Of a stretch of 21,693 nt of DNA, positions 14,838-21,693 are shown one piece after another (positions within the stretch are counted from its first letter, which is position 1; every line of letters starts with the position of its first letter). The stretch is from Chersky-822 sp035553055. Its GTDB lineage: Bacteria; Actinomycetota; Actinomycetes; Streptosporangiales; Streptosporangiaceae. The stretch is taken from contig DATNEK010000025.1 of assembly GCA_035553055.1 (NCBI GenBank), forward strand, positions 1 to 21,693, given 5' to 3'. The notes beneath the pieces are model-generated. The model searched no databases. It saw only the letters and a list, made by a program, of their open reading frames with translations, and had not been told where the DNA came from. A program made the position numbers and the translations under genes.

Positions 14838-17320
14838 CGCTCGCTGAGTTCGCGTTCGATTCTTGCCACCAGGTCAGGGTGCTGGCTCAGCCTGCGCAAG
14901 AACCCAGGCGGGAACCCAAGCTGCCGGTTCGCCTCGTCGATCACCGGCTTGGTCATGCCGAGAGCTTCGGCCAGAAGGTCGTCGCGCGCAAACGCCTGCG
15001 GCAGCTCGGAAACGTCGATATCGGCCGCGCGCCGGAACGTCCCATCCGGGGCTGGCAGCCACGCGGCGGCCACCGCGAGCTCGCCGAGCCGTGACAGCCG
15101 GCTCTCTCGCCTGGCATCGATGAACCCAAGCCGGGGTGAGCTTTCCACTACGCCGGCGATCAGGTGCCGGTTCGGCACAAGCAGCGCGTTCCACACGAAC
15201 TCGGACCGGGCGAAGCTCGGGTGGTCGAGCGCGAACGCGAGCCCGTCCAGGCTTGCCAGCGGGTCAAACCCAGCTACCCCGCGCTCATGCCTGGCGAACT
15301 CGTCAGCGACGGCCACGTAACCGAGTTCGTCGGCCTCACGGGCGTCAAGCCGCACCTGATCACGCACGCCCATCGTCCGCAACTGGGCCAGCCAGGGCCC
15401 GTAGCTGTCGGCCGCGAACCACGCGTCGGGGTTCTGATCGAGATAGATCTCGAGCGCTCGGGTCCGCTGGTAAAGCTCACCGGGGCGCATCAGCCGCTTG
15501 TCGCCCGTTCGCGCGTTCTCACCGATAAGGAACGTGGTCTTGGCAAGCTGATCCAGCAGCCGGTCCCGGCCCGCGGGCGCGGTCTGCGCCAGTGCCCGCG
15601 CGAGGAGTTCAAGGTCGGCGTCATGCTGCGCCGCGTCGATGCTCGTCAGGACCGCATTCTCATAGCGCGGCAGGACGTGGTCGATGACCTCGGCCAGCAC
15701 GTCGACCTCGGCGAAGCCAAGCGCTTCAAGGAACCGGCGCGCCTGCGCGTCGTCGGCGACGGCCCGCCGCACCGTGGGGAACTCCGTAGCGACCGGACCA
15801 GGCAAGTAGGCCGCCGGCCTGCCCCGCGCGTCGAACGGCAGCACGTGCGAACCGTCCCGCAGCCTGATAATTGGCCTGCCCCGCGCCAGGCCAGTGTCGC
15901 GCCACAGCCCGTGGTGCTGATAAAGGAACGTATAAAAACGCGCCATCCAGTCATCGGATTGCACGGAAAGAAACTCTTCGCTGGCCATGTCGACGACGAA
16001 TTCAGGTGTCACCTCACCGACACCTATCTCCTCGCGGAAGTACCTCCACAGCAGCGGCGTCCCGCTCTGGGTCACCGACTCGTCAACGAACGCGACCGCG
16101 CTATCCGCCCCGCACAGCCTTCCGAGCTGATCAGGAGTCAGCAGCTCACGAACCCCGCCAGCGCGGGCCAGTCGCACCTGCCCAGGCGGGTGATATCCGC
16201 CCGCACCGTCAGGAATAAAATTAGCTTGAAAAAAAGCCTCACGAACTGCCGCGAATAGCGGATTGAACATGGTACCGACGCCAAAACGAGCGACGTCGAG
16301 CGGCAGCGCCTGGAGGATGTCAACGGTGAGCAATCCGTCGTCGCGTAGTTCGGCGAGCACGTCGCACAGCAGCGTGGCGGTCTGCTTCACCAGCGCCTGA
16401 TTCCAGGCGTCATGCTCGGGCACGTTATCTCTGGCCGGCGTCGTCCGGTACGGACCCTGGACAAGAAAGCCCAGGTAGGTCTCCTTCTCGGTCGGGAAGA
16501 ACACCACCAGCGGCGAATTTTCTCGCCGTACCAGCCGCCTGGCGTCCGCCTCCGACCTGACCGCGAACGCGACCTCAACCCGCAGTTCAGGCTGATCTAG
16601 CTCGTCAAGCGGCCGTGACCGCACCATCCACTCGTCGTCGCTCCTCCGCCCGGCGCGCAGGGTAGTGAGCACGGTACCTAGCCGGGGGGCGACCCCCGGA
16701 GCCACCTCGTAGCCTGCCCGCCCCGCCGCCGGCGTCCGCCGCAGCACTGTGTCAGCGACGCCGGCACCGTGCGTGCTTACCTGCCTGATGTTGCGCAGGA
16801 ACAGCAACATCTCGGCGCTGAGCACGGTCAGCGCCGCCGATATCTCAGCGGCAGCGACCGGCGCGGGCACTTCGCCGCGGTCAAAGGGGAAGACGAAGAT
16901 GGTCAGCGCCTCCGGCGCCGGCAGTGCACCGGCCAGATGCGGCCTGACGTAGTTCTCGATGCGGAAGTGCTCGTCTCCGCTGGTGATCACCGGGGCGTTC
17001 GTGTAGGCATAGACGGACTTGAACCCGATGCCGAACTGACCGATCCGCGTGATGTCGCTGGCCTTCGTGCCCTGGCTGACACCGCAGATGCCCCGCACGT
17101 CGGCGGCGTCGAATGGGCGGCCGTCATGCCTGACCTCAAGCCGGTCATCGAACAGCTCGAACGTCAGCTCGGATGCGCCAGCATCCTCCGCGTTCTGGAC
17201 AAGCTCGAATATGAAGTGCGTCCGGTCGCTGTAGAGCTGCCCGAGCAGCTCAAGCGCCGCGGTATCCCAGCCGTATCGCGCGATGTTCTCCGCGCGGATC
17301 TCGTCGTAGTCAGCGGACAC
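14819..17320 (-). CDS. Sacsin-type GHKL (HSP90-like) ATPase
   Basis: This large cytosolic protein (833 residues) has an N-terminal sacsin/HSP90-like ATPase domain. The N box FELVQNAEDAGA carries E39, N43 and D46; HDGRPF (65-70) is the G1 motif; GQFGIGFKSVY (94-104) is the glycine lid. The ATPase site looks complete. The ARDNVPEHDAWN segment around residue 300 is also typical. The remaining 500 or so residues are alpha/beta and unassigned, and the last 50 (ALGMTKPVIDEANRQLGFPPGFL) form a small helical domain. Relatives often run past 1000 residues and may end in DUF3883; none is seen here. Some relatives lie in bacterial defence regions, but no function is proved. The start is GTG at 17320 with no ribosome-binding site, and a TATCGT hexamer 8 nt upstream suggests a leaderless mRNA. 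Confidence 0.85.
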   Translation of the reverse strand: MSADYDEIRAENIARYGWDTAALELLGQLYSDRTHFIFELVQNAEDAGASELTFELFDDRLEVRHDGRPFDAADVRGICGVSQGTKASDITRIGQFGIGFKSVYAYTNAPVITSGDEHFRIENYVRPHLAGALPAPEALTIFVFPFDRGEVPAPVAAAEISAALTVLSAEMLLFLRNIRQVSTHGAGVADTVLRRTPAAGRAGYEVAPGVAPRLGTVLTTLRAGRRSDDEWMVRSRPLDELDQPELRVEVAFAVRSEADARRLVRRENSPLVVFFPTEKETYLGFLVQGPYRTTPARDNVPEHDAWNQALVKQTATLLCDVLAELRDDGLLTVDILQALPLDVARFGVGTMFNPLFAAVREAFFQANFIPDGAGGYHPPGQVRLARAGGVRELLTPDQLGRLCGADSAVAFVDESVTQSGTPLLWRYFREEIGVGEVTPEFVVDMASEEFLSVQSDDWMARFYTFLYQHHGLWRDTGLARGRPIIRLRDGSHVLPFDARGRPAAYLPGPVATEFPTVRRAVADDAQARRFLEALGFAEVDVLAEVIDHVLPRYENAVLTSIDAAQHDADLELLARALAQTAPAGRDRLLDQLAKTTFLIGENARTGDKRLMRPGELYQRTRALEIYLDQNPDAWFAADSYGPWLAQLRTMGVRDQVRLDAREADELGYVAVADEFARHERGVAGFDPLASLDGLAFALDHPSFARSEFVWNALLVPNRHLIAGVVESSPRLGFIDARRESRLSRLGELAVAAAWLPAPDGTFRRAADIDVSELPQAFARDDLLAEALGMTKPVIDEANRQLGFPPGFLRRLSQHPDLVARIERELSERQVRRP

Positions 17321-17328
17321 AGACGATC

Positions 17329-17334
17329 ACGATA
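17329..17334 (-). promoter_or_regulatory. -10-like hexamer for the sacsin-type gene
   Basis: On the minus strand TATCGT fits TANNNT and ends 8 nt before the GTG start at 17320. No Shine-Dalgarno lies in between, so transcription would begin at or very near the start codon, giving a leaderless message. No -35 is evident. Confidence 0.35.
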
Positions 17335-17385
17335 TTGCCTGCGCCGCCAGGGCCGCAGGCCGAGGTTGCCGAGCACGACCCTCGC

Positions 17386-17391
17386 TAACCT
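17386..17391 (+). promoter_or_regulatory. -10-like hexamer for the GNAT gene
   Basis: TAACCT fits TANNNT and ends 6 nt before the GTG at 17398, with no ribosome-binding site in between. This is the usual geometry of a leaderless actinobacterial transcript. A TTGCCG at 17366-17371 is only 14 nt upstream, too close for a standard -35. Confidence 0.4.
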
Positions 17392-17397
17392 GGACCT

Positions 17398-17961
17398 GTG
17401 CCCGCACCGGAGATCACATTTCTGCTGCGGGGCGGGCTGGATGCGGTAGGGCGCGCGGATGAGTTCGCGGCGATGGCGACCGAAGTTTATGCCGAGCCGC
17501 CATACGGCTGGAGCGAGGACGAGGCGGGCGAGTTCGCCCGCAGATTCGCCGTCCAGTGCCGCCAGCCCGGTTTCGTGCTCGCCGAAGCCCGGCATGGCGG
17601 CTACCTGGTCGGCTATGCCTTCGGCATGCCGTTGCGACCGGCGACAAGCTGGTGGCGGCACCTGACCGCCCCGCTGCCGGCCGATGTCATCACCGAGTAC
17701 CCTGGTCGCACGTTCGCGCTCGTCGACCTCGCGGTCCGCGCGGCCTGGCGGCGGCGCGGCATCGGGGCTGCCCTTTACGGCCTGGTGATGGCCGACCGGT
17801 CAGAAGAACGGGCCACGCTCACCGTCCTCCCGGCGGCAGGGCCGGCCCAGAGCGCGTACCAAAGCTGGGGCTGGCGCAAGGTCGCGCGGACGCGAGACCC
17901 TGAGCCCGGCGCGCCGGTGCTCGACGTGCTCATCCTCACGCTGCCCGCCGGACTCAGCTAG
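17398..17961 (+). CDS. GNAT-family N-acetyltransferase
   Basis: This is a predicted acetyl-CoA-dependent acetyltransferase of 187 residues. The acetyl-CoA pyrophosphate loop is RRRGIGAAL (118-126), directly after the strand FALVDLAVRAAW, giving the standard motif A. A later strand (RATLTVLPAAGPAQSAYQSWGW) matches motif B, with the Tyr-x-x-x-Gly-Trp pattern common in GNATs that act on small molecules or antibiotics. The substrate cannot be read from sequence. The start is GTG at 17398 and appears leaderless. It is divergent from the sacsin-like ATPase with 77 nt between starts, so a shared regulatory region is possible. About 95 nt separate it from the TPR gene, which has its own promoter-like sequence. 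Confidence 0.88.
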   Translation: MPAPEITFLLRGGLDAVGRADEFAAMATEVYAEPPYGWSEDEAGEFARRFAVQCRQPGFVLAEARHGGYLVGYAFGMPLRPATSWWRHLTAPLPADVITEYPGRTFALVDLAVRAAWRRRGIGAALYGLVMADRSEERATLTVLPAAGPAQSAYQSWGWRKVARTRDPEPGAPVLDVLILTLPAGLS

Positions 17962-17979
17962 CCCTGCCCACCAAGGCCT

Positions 17980-18009
17980 TTGACGGTGCGTCATTCATGT
18001 TGAAATAAT
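17980..18009 (+). promoter_or_regulatory. Promoter-like -35/-10 pair before the TPR gene
   Basis: TTGACG at 17980-17985 and AATAAT at 18004-18009 are separated by 18 nt. Transcription starting about 7 nt later would give a leader of about 40 nt carrying GGAAGGAG at 18041-18048. The AT-rich -10 stands out in this GC-rich region. Confidence 0.45.
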
Positions 18010-18057
18010 CTTTCCGTCATCGTTGCGCCGGCGATGAGCTGGAAGGAGCAATCGGAA

Positions 18058-19137
18058 ATGACCGATATCGCTGCTGCCAAGCGAGAGCTTGACATCGCGC
18101 TTAATTGCTTCACAGAGGCTCTGGGACTGGTCGACCCTGAGAAAGATCCCGGATATTACGGCGTTATTCTTCATGACATTGCCGACGCCCACGTAGCAGC
18201 CGGAAGCATGGAGGAAGCCATCTCCTCCTACACCGACGCGATGACGTACAAGCTCAAGCGCGTCCCTGTGCACCCTGGAGATCTGGCGACGACGATCGAG
18301 GCGCTGGCGGATTGCCTGATTACCTGCGGCGAGCTTGAGCGGGCCAGGGCCACGCTTGGCAAGCTGCGCGACATCCTGCCCCAGATCGCCGAGCCGGAAG
18401 AGCGCGCGATCCACTTGCATGGTGTGGGCAGGGCCTTTGAACGGCTGGCCGACGAGGGGCTTGACGACACCAGCCCCGACGCGCTCGCCGCGTACAAGGA
18501 AGCCGCTCAGCTGCTCGACCGCGACAAGGACCCTGGCTTCTACGGTGTGATCATGCACGACATCGGTGACATCCAGCTCGCGGGCGACAACCTCACCGAG
18601 GCCGTCGCCGCCTATCGCGAGGCTGCCACCTACAAGCTCAAGCAGACACCCCCGCATCCAGGCGACCTGACGACCACGATGCTCGCGCTGTCGGACTGCC
18701 TGGTCGAGACCGGCGAACTGGCGCAAGCCCGGACGATACTCGGACAGATAGCCGAGGTGCTGCCGCAGATCGAGGACCAGGCTCAGCGCGCCTCAAGGCT
18801 GCACAGGCTGGGTGCCGCCCTGCAGCGCCTTGGCAGCAAGGGCCAGGCGGATGCCTACGCCGAGGCGCTGGCGGCCTATCAGGACGCGCTCAAGCTGCTC
18901 GACCCTGCGGCCGATGCCGCGACCTACGCCACGGTGCTCAACGACGTCGGCTCTATCTATAAGGCGCAGGAAAAATACAATGACGCCCGCGATGCTTACG
19001 AGCAGGCCGTCCAGCACATGCGCGATACCCCGAACGGGAAGCATCACCTGGTGCCCATGCTCATCGACCTCGGGCGTATCCGCCTGCAGATAATAAGCCG
19101 CAAACAGTCACTGAACAATGCCGGGCAAGACTCTTAG
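18058..19137 (+). CDS. Tetratricopeptide-repeat protein with a duplicated unit
   Basis: This all-helical, acidic protein of 359 residues is built of TPR-like helix pairs and is probably a protein-protein scaffold. Two long units align: each starts with a helix ending in a VDPEKDPGYYGVILHDI or LDRDKDPGFYGVIMHDI motif and continues through YKLKxxPxHPGDL, an ALADCL/ALSDCL helix and an ILPQI/VLPQI segment. Each unit is about 130 residues. A third, partial unit (LLDPAADAATYATVLNDVGSIY) ends the protein. There is no signal peptide or catalytic motif. I chose the ATG at 18058 because GGAAGGAG ends 9 nt upstream; the ATG at 18034 would place that site inside the gene. Partners are unknown, and the neighbours do not suggest one. 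Confidence 0.82.
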   Translation: MTDIAAAKRELDIALNCFTEALGLVDPEKDPGYYGVILHDIADAHVAAGSMEEAISSYTDAMTYKLKRVPVHPGDLATTIEALADCLITCGELERARATLGKLRDILPQIAEPEERAIHLHGVGRAFERLADEGLDDTSPDALAAYKEAAQLLDRDKDPGFYGVIMHDIGDIQLAGDNLTEAVAAYREAATYKLKQTPPHPGDLTTTMLALSDCLVETGELAQARTILGQIAEVLPQIEDQAQRASRLHRLGAALQRLGSKGQADAYAEALAAYQDALKLLDPAADAATYATVLNDVGSIYKAQEKYNDARDAYEQAVQHMRDTPNGKHHLVPMLIDLGRIRLQIISRKQSLNNAGQDS

Positions 19138-19167
19138 CCGCGCTGTCGGGCTATCTCTGCCGCGGCT
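19136..19167. terminator. Bidirectional terminator-like hairpin between convergent genes
   Basis: AGCCGCG (19136-19142) pairs perfectly with CGCGGCT (19161-19167) around an 18-nt loop. It begins in the stop codon of the TPR gene and ends 10 nt before the stop codon of the convergent esterase gene. No T run is seen on either side. Position and symmetry suit a shared terminator. Confidence 0.45.
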
Positions 19168-19176
19168 CCCAGGTGG

Positions 19177-20118
19177 TCAGCCGGTCACCTTGCCGACGAA
19201 CCAGGCTGCCTGCGAGACCGCGCTGTCGGCCGCGGCCACCAAGCCAGGCTGGAGCGCGAAATCGTGCCACATGCGCGGCCACTTGGTGTAGGTGACGTCC
19301 ACGCCGGCGGCCGACGCGCTCGCGGCCAGCTCATCAGAGTCGGGGGCGAGCAGTTCGTCAGTACCAGCCTGGACCAGTAGCGGCGGCAGGCCGGCGGGCG
19401 AGCCGAACAGCGGTGAGACGGCGGGGTCAGCCAGCTTCGACTCACCGGCATACGCGGTCGCGCAGGCTTCAAGCCAGGCCGGGCTGAGCAGGACGTCCTT
19501 GCGCACCAGGGCCGGGACCGCGCGCCGATCCCTGGCGAGATCGAGCCACGGTGACATGAGAACGCACCCGGCCGGGAGATCCCTGCCGTCATCGCGCATG
19601 GCGAGCAGGAGCGAAAGGGCGAGACCGCCGCCCGCCGAATCGCCTGACACCACGATCGAGGCCGGCGCCATCTCGCCGGACAGCGCGGCCAAGACCGCGC
19701 CAGCGTCTTGCAACGCGGCCGGGTGGGCATGCTCAGGTGCCAGCCGGTAATCGGGCATGACCACCTGACAACCGGCCTGAGCGCTCACGTGCGCCGCCCA
19801 GGCTCGCACCATCCGCGCCGAGCCTAGGCAGTACCCGCCACCGTGGAAGTGGACGATCGCGGCATTCGGGCGGGCAGTGCCGACCGTCAGCACGTCAGCG
19901 CGCACGCCGTTCAGCGTCCGCTCCACGACGGTCGTCCCCTTCGGCAACGGGGACGTTCCGGTCAGCTTGTCGAGCCGCTGGCGCTGCACATCCCAAGGCA
20001 GATCAGGGTTGAGCACGCGACGGCCGATCTGGCGGGCTCCGAGGCGCACGAGCGCTGGCGGCAGCCGGAGAGCACCGATCCGGCGCTGCTTCGCGCGATC
20101 GGCGTGCGGGCCGGTCAT
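19177..20118 (-). CDS. HSL-type alpha/beta-hydrolase (esterase)
   Basis: This 313-residue esterase belongs to the hormone-sensitive-lipase family. The oxyanion-hole motif is HGGG (92-95) within VHFHGGGYCLGS. The nucleophile is Ser161 in GDSAGGG, and the acid and base are plausibly Asp254 (GTDELL) and His285 (MWHDF). YRLAPEH (124-130) is also typical. It should hydrolyse short- to medium-chain esters in the cytoplasm. Its ATG overlaps the monooxygenase TGA as ATGA (20115-20118), so the two are translationally coupled. The pairing suggests hydrolysis of the ester made by the Baeyer-Villiger enzyme. No odd residues are seen and the triad looks complete. Confidence 0.93.
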   Translation of the reverse strand: MTGPHADRAKQRRIGALRLPPALVRLGARQIGRRVLNPDLPWDVQRQRLDKLTGTSPLPKGTTVVERTLNGVRADVLTVGTARPNAAIVHFHGGGYCLGSARMVRAWAAHVSAQAGCQVVMPDYRLAPEHAHPAALQDAGAVLAALSGEMAPASIVVSGDSAGGGLALSLLLAMRDDGRDLPAGCVLMSPWLDLARDRRAVPALVRKDVLLSPAWLEACATAYAGESKLADPAVSPLFGSPAGLPPLLVQAGTDELLAPDSDELAASASAAGVDVTYTKWPRMWHDFALQPGLVAAADSAVSQAAWFVGKVTG

Positions 20119-21605
20119 CGGCTACCCGCGCTGACTGCTGGCCGCTTCGGCATTACCCGGTACTTGGCCAGGTCGAAGCGACGGACTCGGTATCTGTAAA
20201 GGAACGTATGGTCGGGCCAGTTGTTGGTATTGCGTCCTTCCGCCGTGGTGTACCAGCTCTTGCAGCCGCTCTCCCAGACCGAGGTGCTGCTCGCCGACTT
20301 CACCCACGTGTTGAACGTCTTCTGCACGTCCGGTCGCACGTCGAGCCAGTCGAGGCCGTTGTCGCGCAGTGCCTTGATGGCGCCGAGCGCGTAGCCGATC
20401 TGTCCCTCGAGCATGTAGATGATCGAGTTGCCGCCCAGATTCGTGTTGGGCCCGTAGAGCATGAAGAAGTTCGGGAAGCCTGAGACGGTGATGCCCAGGT
20501 AGGCCTCGGCGCCGTCGCGCCAGATCTCCCGCAACGTGCGACCGTGCAGGCCGGTAACCGATATGGGAGCGAGGAAATCGAGGGTCTGGAACCCGGTGCC
20601 GTAGATGATCACGTCGGCATCGCGGAGCGTGCCGCCTGCCACGACCACGCCGTCCGGCGCGATCCGCTCGACCGGCTCGGTGACGAGGTCAACGTTGGCT
20701 CGGGCGAGCGCGGGATACCAGTCGTTGGAGAACAGCACCCTCTTGCAGCCCATCATGTAGCCGGGAACGCACTTCTGGCGCAGCTCCAGCTCGGCGATCT
20801 GCTCGTCGAGCTGGCGGCGCCACATTCGCATCGGCGCGGCGAGCAGCTTCGGTGACACCACGAAGCCGCTGGTCAGCAGCTCGCCGTAGAGGAAGGTGCG
20901 CAGCCGGTCCACCTTGCGCACCACAGGGAACCTGTCGAAGATGAGCTGCTCGGCGTTGTGGTAAGGCCGGTCTGGCTTCGGCAGCACGTACGGCGCCGTG
21001 CGCTGGTACACGTCCACATGAGCCGCGATCTTCGCGACCTCAGGAACGAACTGGATGGCGCTCGCCCCGGTGCCGATGACCGCGACGCGCTTGCCGCCGA
21101 GATCGACATCGTGGTCCCAGCGGGCCGAGTGCCATGACGGGCCGGCGAACTCATCCCGGCCGCTGATGCTGGGAAGCGCTGGCCGGTTCAGCTGGCCCAC
21201 GGCTGATACCAGCGCGCACGCCTCAAGCGTGGCACCGCCATCGAGCGTGATCATCCAGCGGGCCAGGCCCTCGTCGAACCGCGCCGATGCCACACGCGAG
21301 CCCAGGCGAATGCGGTCGCCTATCCCCCGCTCGGCCGACAGCTCCTGCAGGTAGCTGAGCGTCTCAGGCTGCCCGGGGAACCGGCGGCTCGGCCGCCCTG
21401 GCGAGAAAGAGAACGAGTAAAGGTTCGCCGGCACATCGCAGGCCGCGCCTGGGTAGGTGTTGTCCCGCCAGGTACCGCCGACCTCGTCGCCGCCGTCGAC
21501 GATCAGATAGTCATCGATGCCAGCCCGCTCAAGCGCCAGCGCCATGCCGATGCCGCCGAAGCCGGCCCCGACGATCACCACCCGATACGACGAACGCTCG
21601 GACAT
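20115..21605 (-). CDS. Baeyer-Villiger-type flavin monooxygenase
   Basis: This 496-residue FAD- and NADPH-dependent monooxygenase is predicted to insert oxygen next to a ketone to give an ester or lactone. The first Rossmann motif GAGFGG is at 13-18, followed by GGTWRDNTYPGAACDVP (43-59). The type I Baeyer-Villiger fingerprint FxGxxxHxxxW is seen at 153-163, with Asp after the Trp. The NADPH-binding Rossmann loop GTGASA is at 178-183. I chose the ATG at 21605 because the GAGFGG strand follows at normal distance and G-rich sequence lies upstream; the ATG at 21641 would add 12 atypical residues. The next gene is a coupled esterase, a pairing known from ketone and sterol-side-chain breakdown. 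A hydroxylase or N-oxide-forming relative is possible. The true substrate cannot be told. Confidence 0.93.
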   Translation of the reverse strand: MSERSSYRVVIVGAGFGGIGMALALERAGIDDYLIVDGGDEVGGTWRDNTYPGAACDVPANLYSFSFSPGRPSRRFPGQPETLSYLQELSAERGIGDRIRLGSRVASARFDEGLARWMITLDGGATLEACALVSAVGQLNRPALPSISGRDEFAGPSWHSARWDHDVDLGGKRVAVIGTGASAIQFVPEVAKIAAHVDVYQRTAPYVLPKPDRPYHNAEQLIFDRFPVVRKVDRLRTFLYGELLTSGFVVSPKLLAAPMRMWRRQLDEQIAELELRQKCVPGYMMGCKRVLFSNDWYPALARANVDLVTEPVERIAPDGVVVAGGTLRDADVIIYGTGFQTLDFLAPISVTGLHGRTLREIWRDGAEAYLGITVSGFPNFFMLYGPNTNLGGNSIIYMLEGQIGYALGAIKALRDNGLDWLDVRPDVQKTFNTWVKSASSTSVWESGCKSWYTTAEGRNTNNWPDHTFLYRYRVRRFDLAKYRVMPKRPAVSAGSR

Positions 21606-21626
21606 AACACCACCCACCCTCCCGAT

Positions 21627-21673
21627 CGGCAGGATACGCACCGGCAGGATAACTGACCAGCTCGCGCGGTCAG
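21627..21673 (-). promoter_or_regulatory. Promoter and operator-like repeats upstream of the monooxygenase
   Basis: CTGACC (21653-21658) and GGTCAG (21668-21673) form a perfect 21-bp spaced palindrome (9-nt spacer). Next to it the 10-mer CGGCAGGATA is repeated at 21627-21636 and 21642-21651, 15 bp apart. On the minus strand each 10-mer begins with TATCCT, a TANNNT -10. The palindrome arm read as CTGACC is 16 nt from the first TATCCT, so it could double as a -35. A repressor covering the -35 and spacer would silence the operon. Confidence 0.45.
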
Positions 21674-21693
21674 ACGGCCGGCAGAGAGAGGCC

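Noticed and set aside
15164..16258. Plus-strand ORF of 364 codons opposite the sacsin-type ATPase
   Set aside because: It is a shadow frame with no start signal and no domain, while the minus-strand gene has intact motifs.
1..21693. CRISPR arrays, tRNA or rRNA genes, insertion sequences, integrases
   Set aside because: No regularly spaced repeats with unique spacers, no tRNA-like cloverleaf and no transposase or integrase motifs were seen on either strand.

Overview
The window is high-GC DNA with GTG and TTG starts, many 4-nt ATGA gene overlaps and actinobacterial protein families, so it most likely comes from a soil-type actinomycete chromosome. No rRNA, tRNA, CRISPR array, insertion sequence or phage gene was recognised. 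About half of the sequence is a DNA-repair and conflict-type region, and the rest is ordinary metabolic and accessory genes.

Layout, left to right. Positions 231-4341 (minus) hold a tightly coupled three-gene operon: a four-helix membrane protein with a TTG start, an OmpA-domain lipoprotein, and a 682-residue cytosolic protein with a degenerate Nudix-like region. I cannot assign this operon to a known system. Positions 4557-4862 encode a YciI-like protein and 5057-6580 an AMP-forming acyl-CoA synthetase.

Positions 6613-13986 (minus) form the centrepiece, a five-part operon read in the order HerA-like ATPase, SbcD/Mre11, SbcC/Rad50, NurA nuclease, small toxin. It is an archaeal-style set of double-strand-end processing enzymes. 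The NurA frame runs without a stop into a toxin-antitoxin antitoxin. A good Shine-Dalgarno, a GTG codon, a -10-like hexamer and three evenly spaced GTAC boxes lie inside the ORF just where the antitoxin would start on its own. The antitoxin reads as a Phd-like half followed by a HicB-like half, and the toxin resembles HicA.

Positions 14157-14837 (plus) encode an RDD membrane protein. Its 3' end overlaps by 19 nt a convergent sacsin-type GHKL ATPase (14819-17320, minus). A GNAT acetyltransferase diverges from that ATPase, and both starts look leaderless. Next comes a TPR protein (18058-19137) built from a duplicated unit of about 130 residues, then a convergent terminator-like hairpin. Last is a coupled Baeyer-Villiger monooxygenase and HSL-type esterase operon (19177-21605, minus), a plausible ketone-to-ester-to-alcohol-plus-acid pathway, preceded by a 21-bp palindrome and two direct repeats.

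The strongest candidate for something undescribed is the NurA-antitoxin fusion at the tail of the herA-sbcD-sbcC operon. It would tie a toxin's neutralisation to expression of an end-resection machine. The second candidate is the membrane/lipoprotein/Nudix-like operon at the left. All functional links between genes are inferences from order, spacing and family resemblance.
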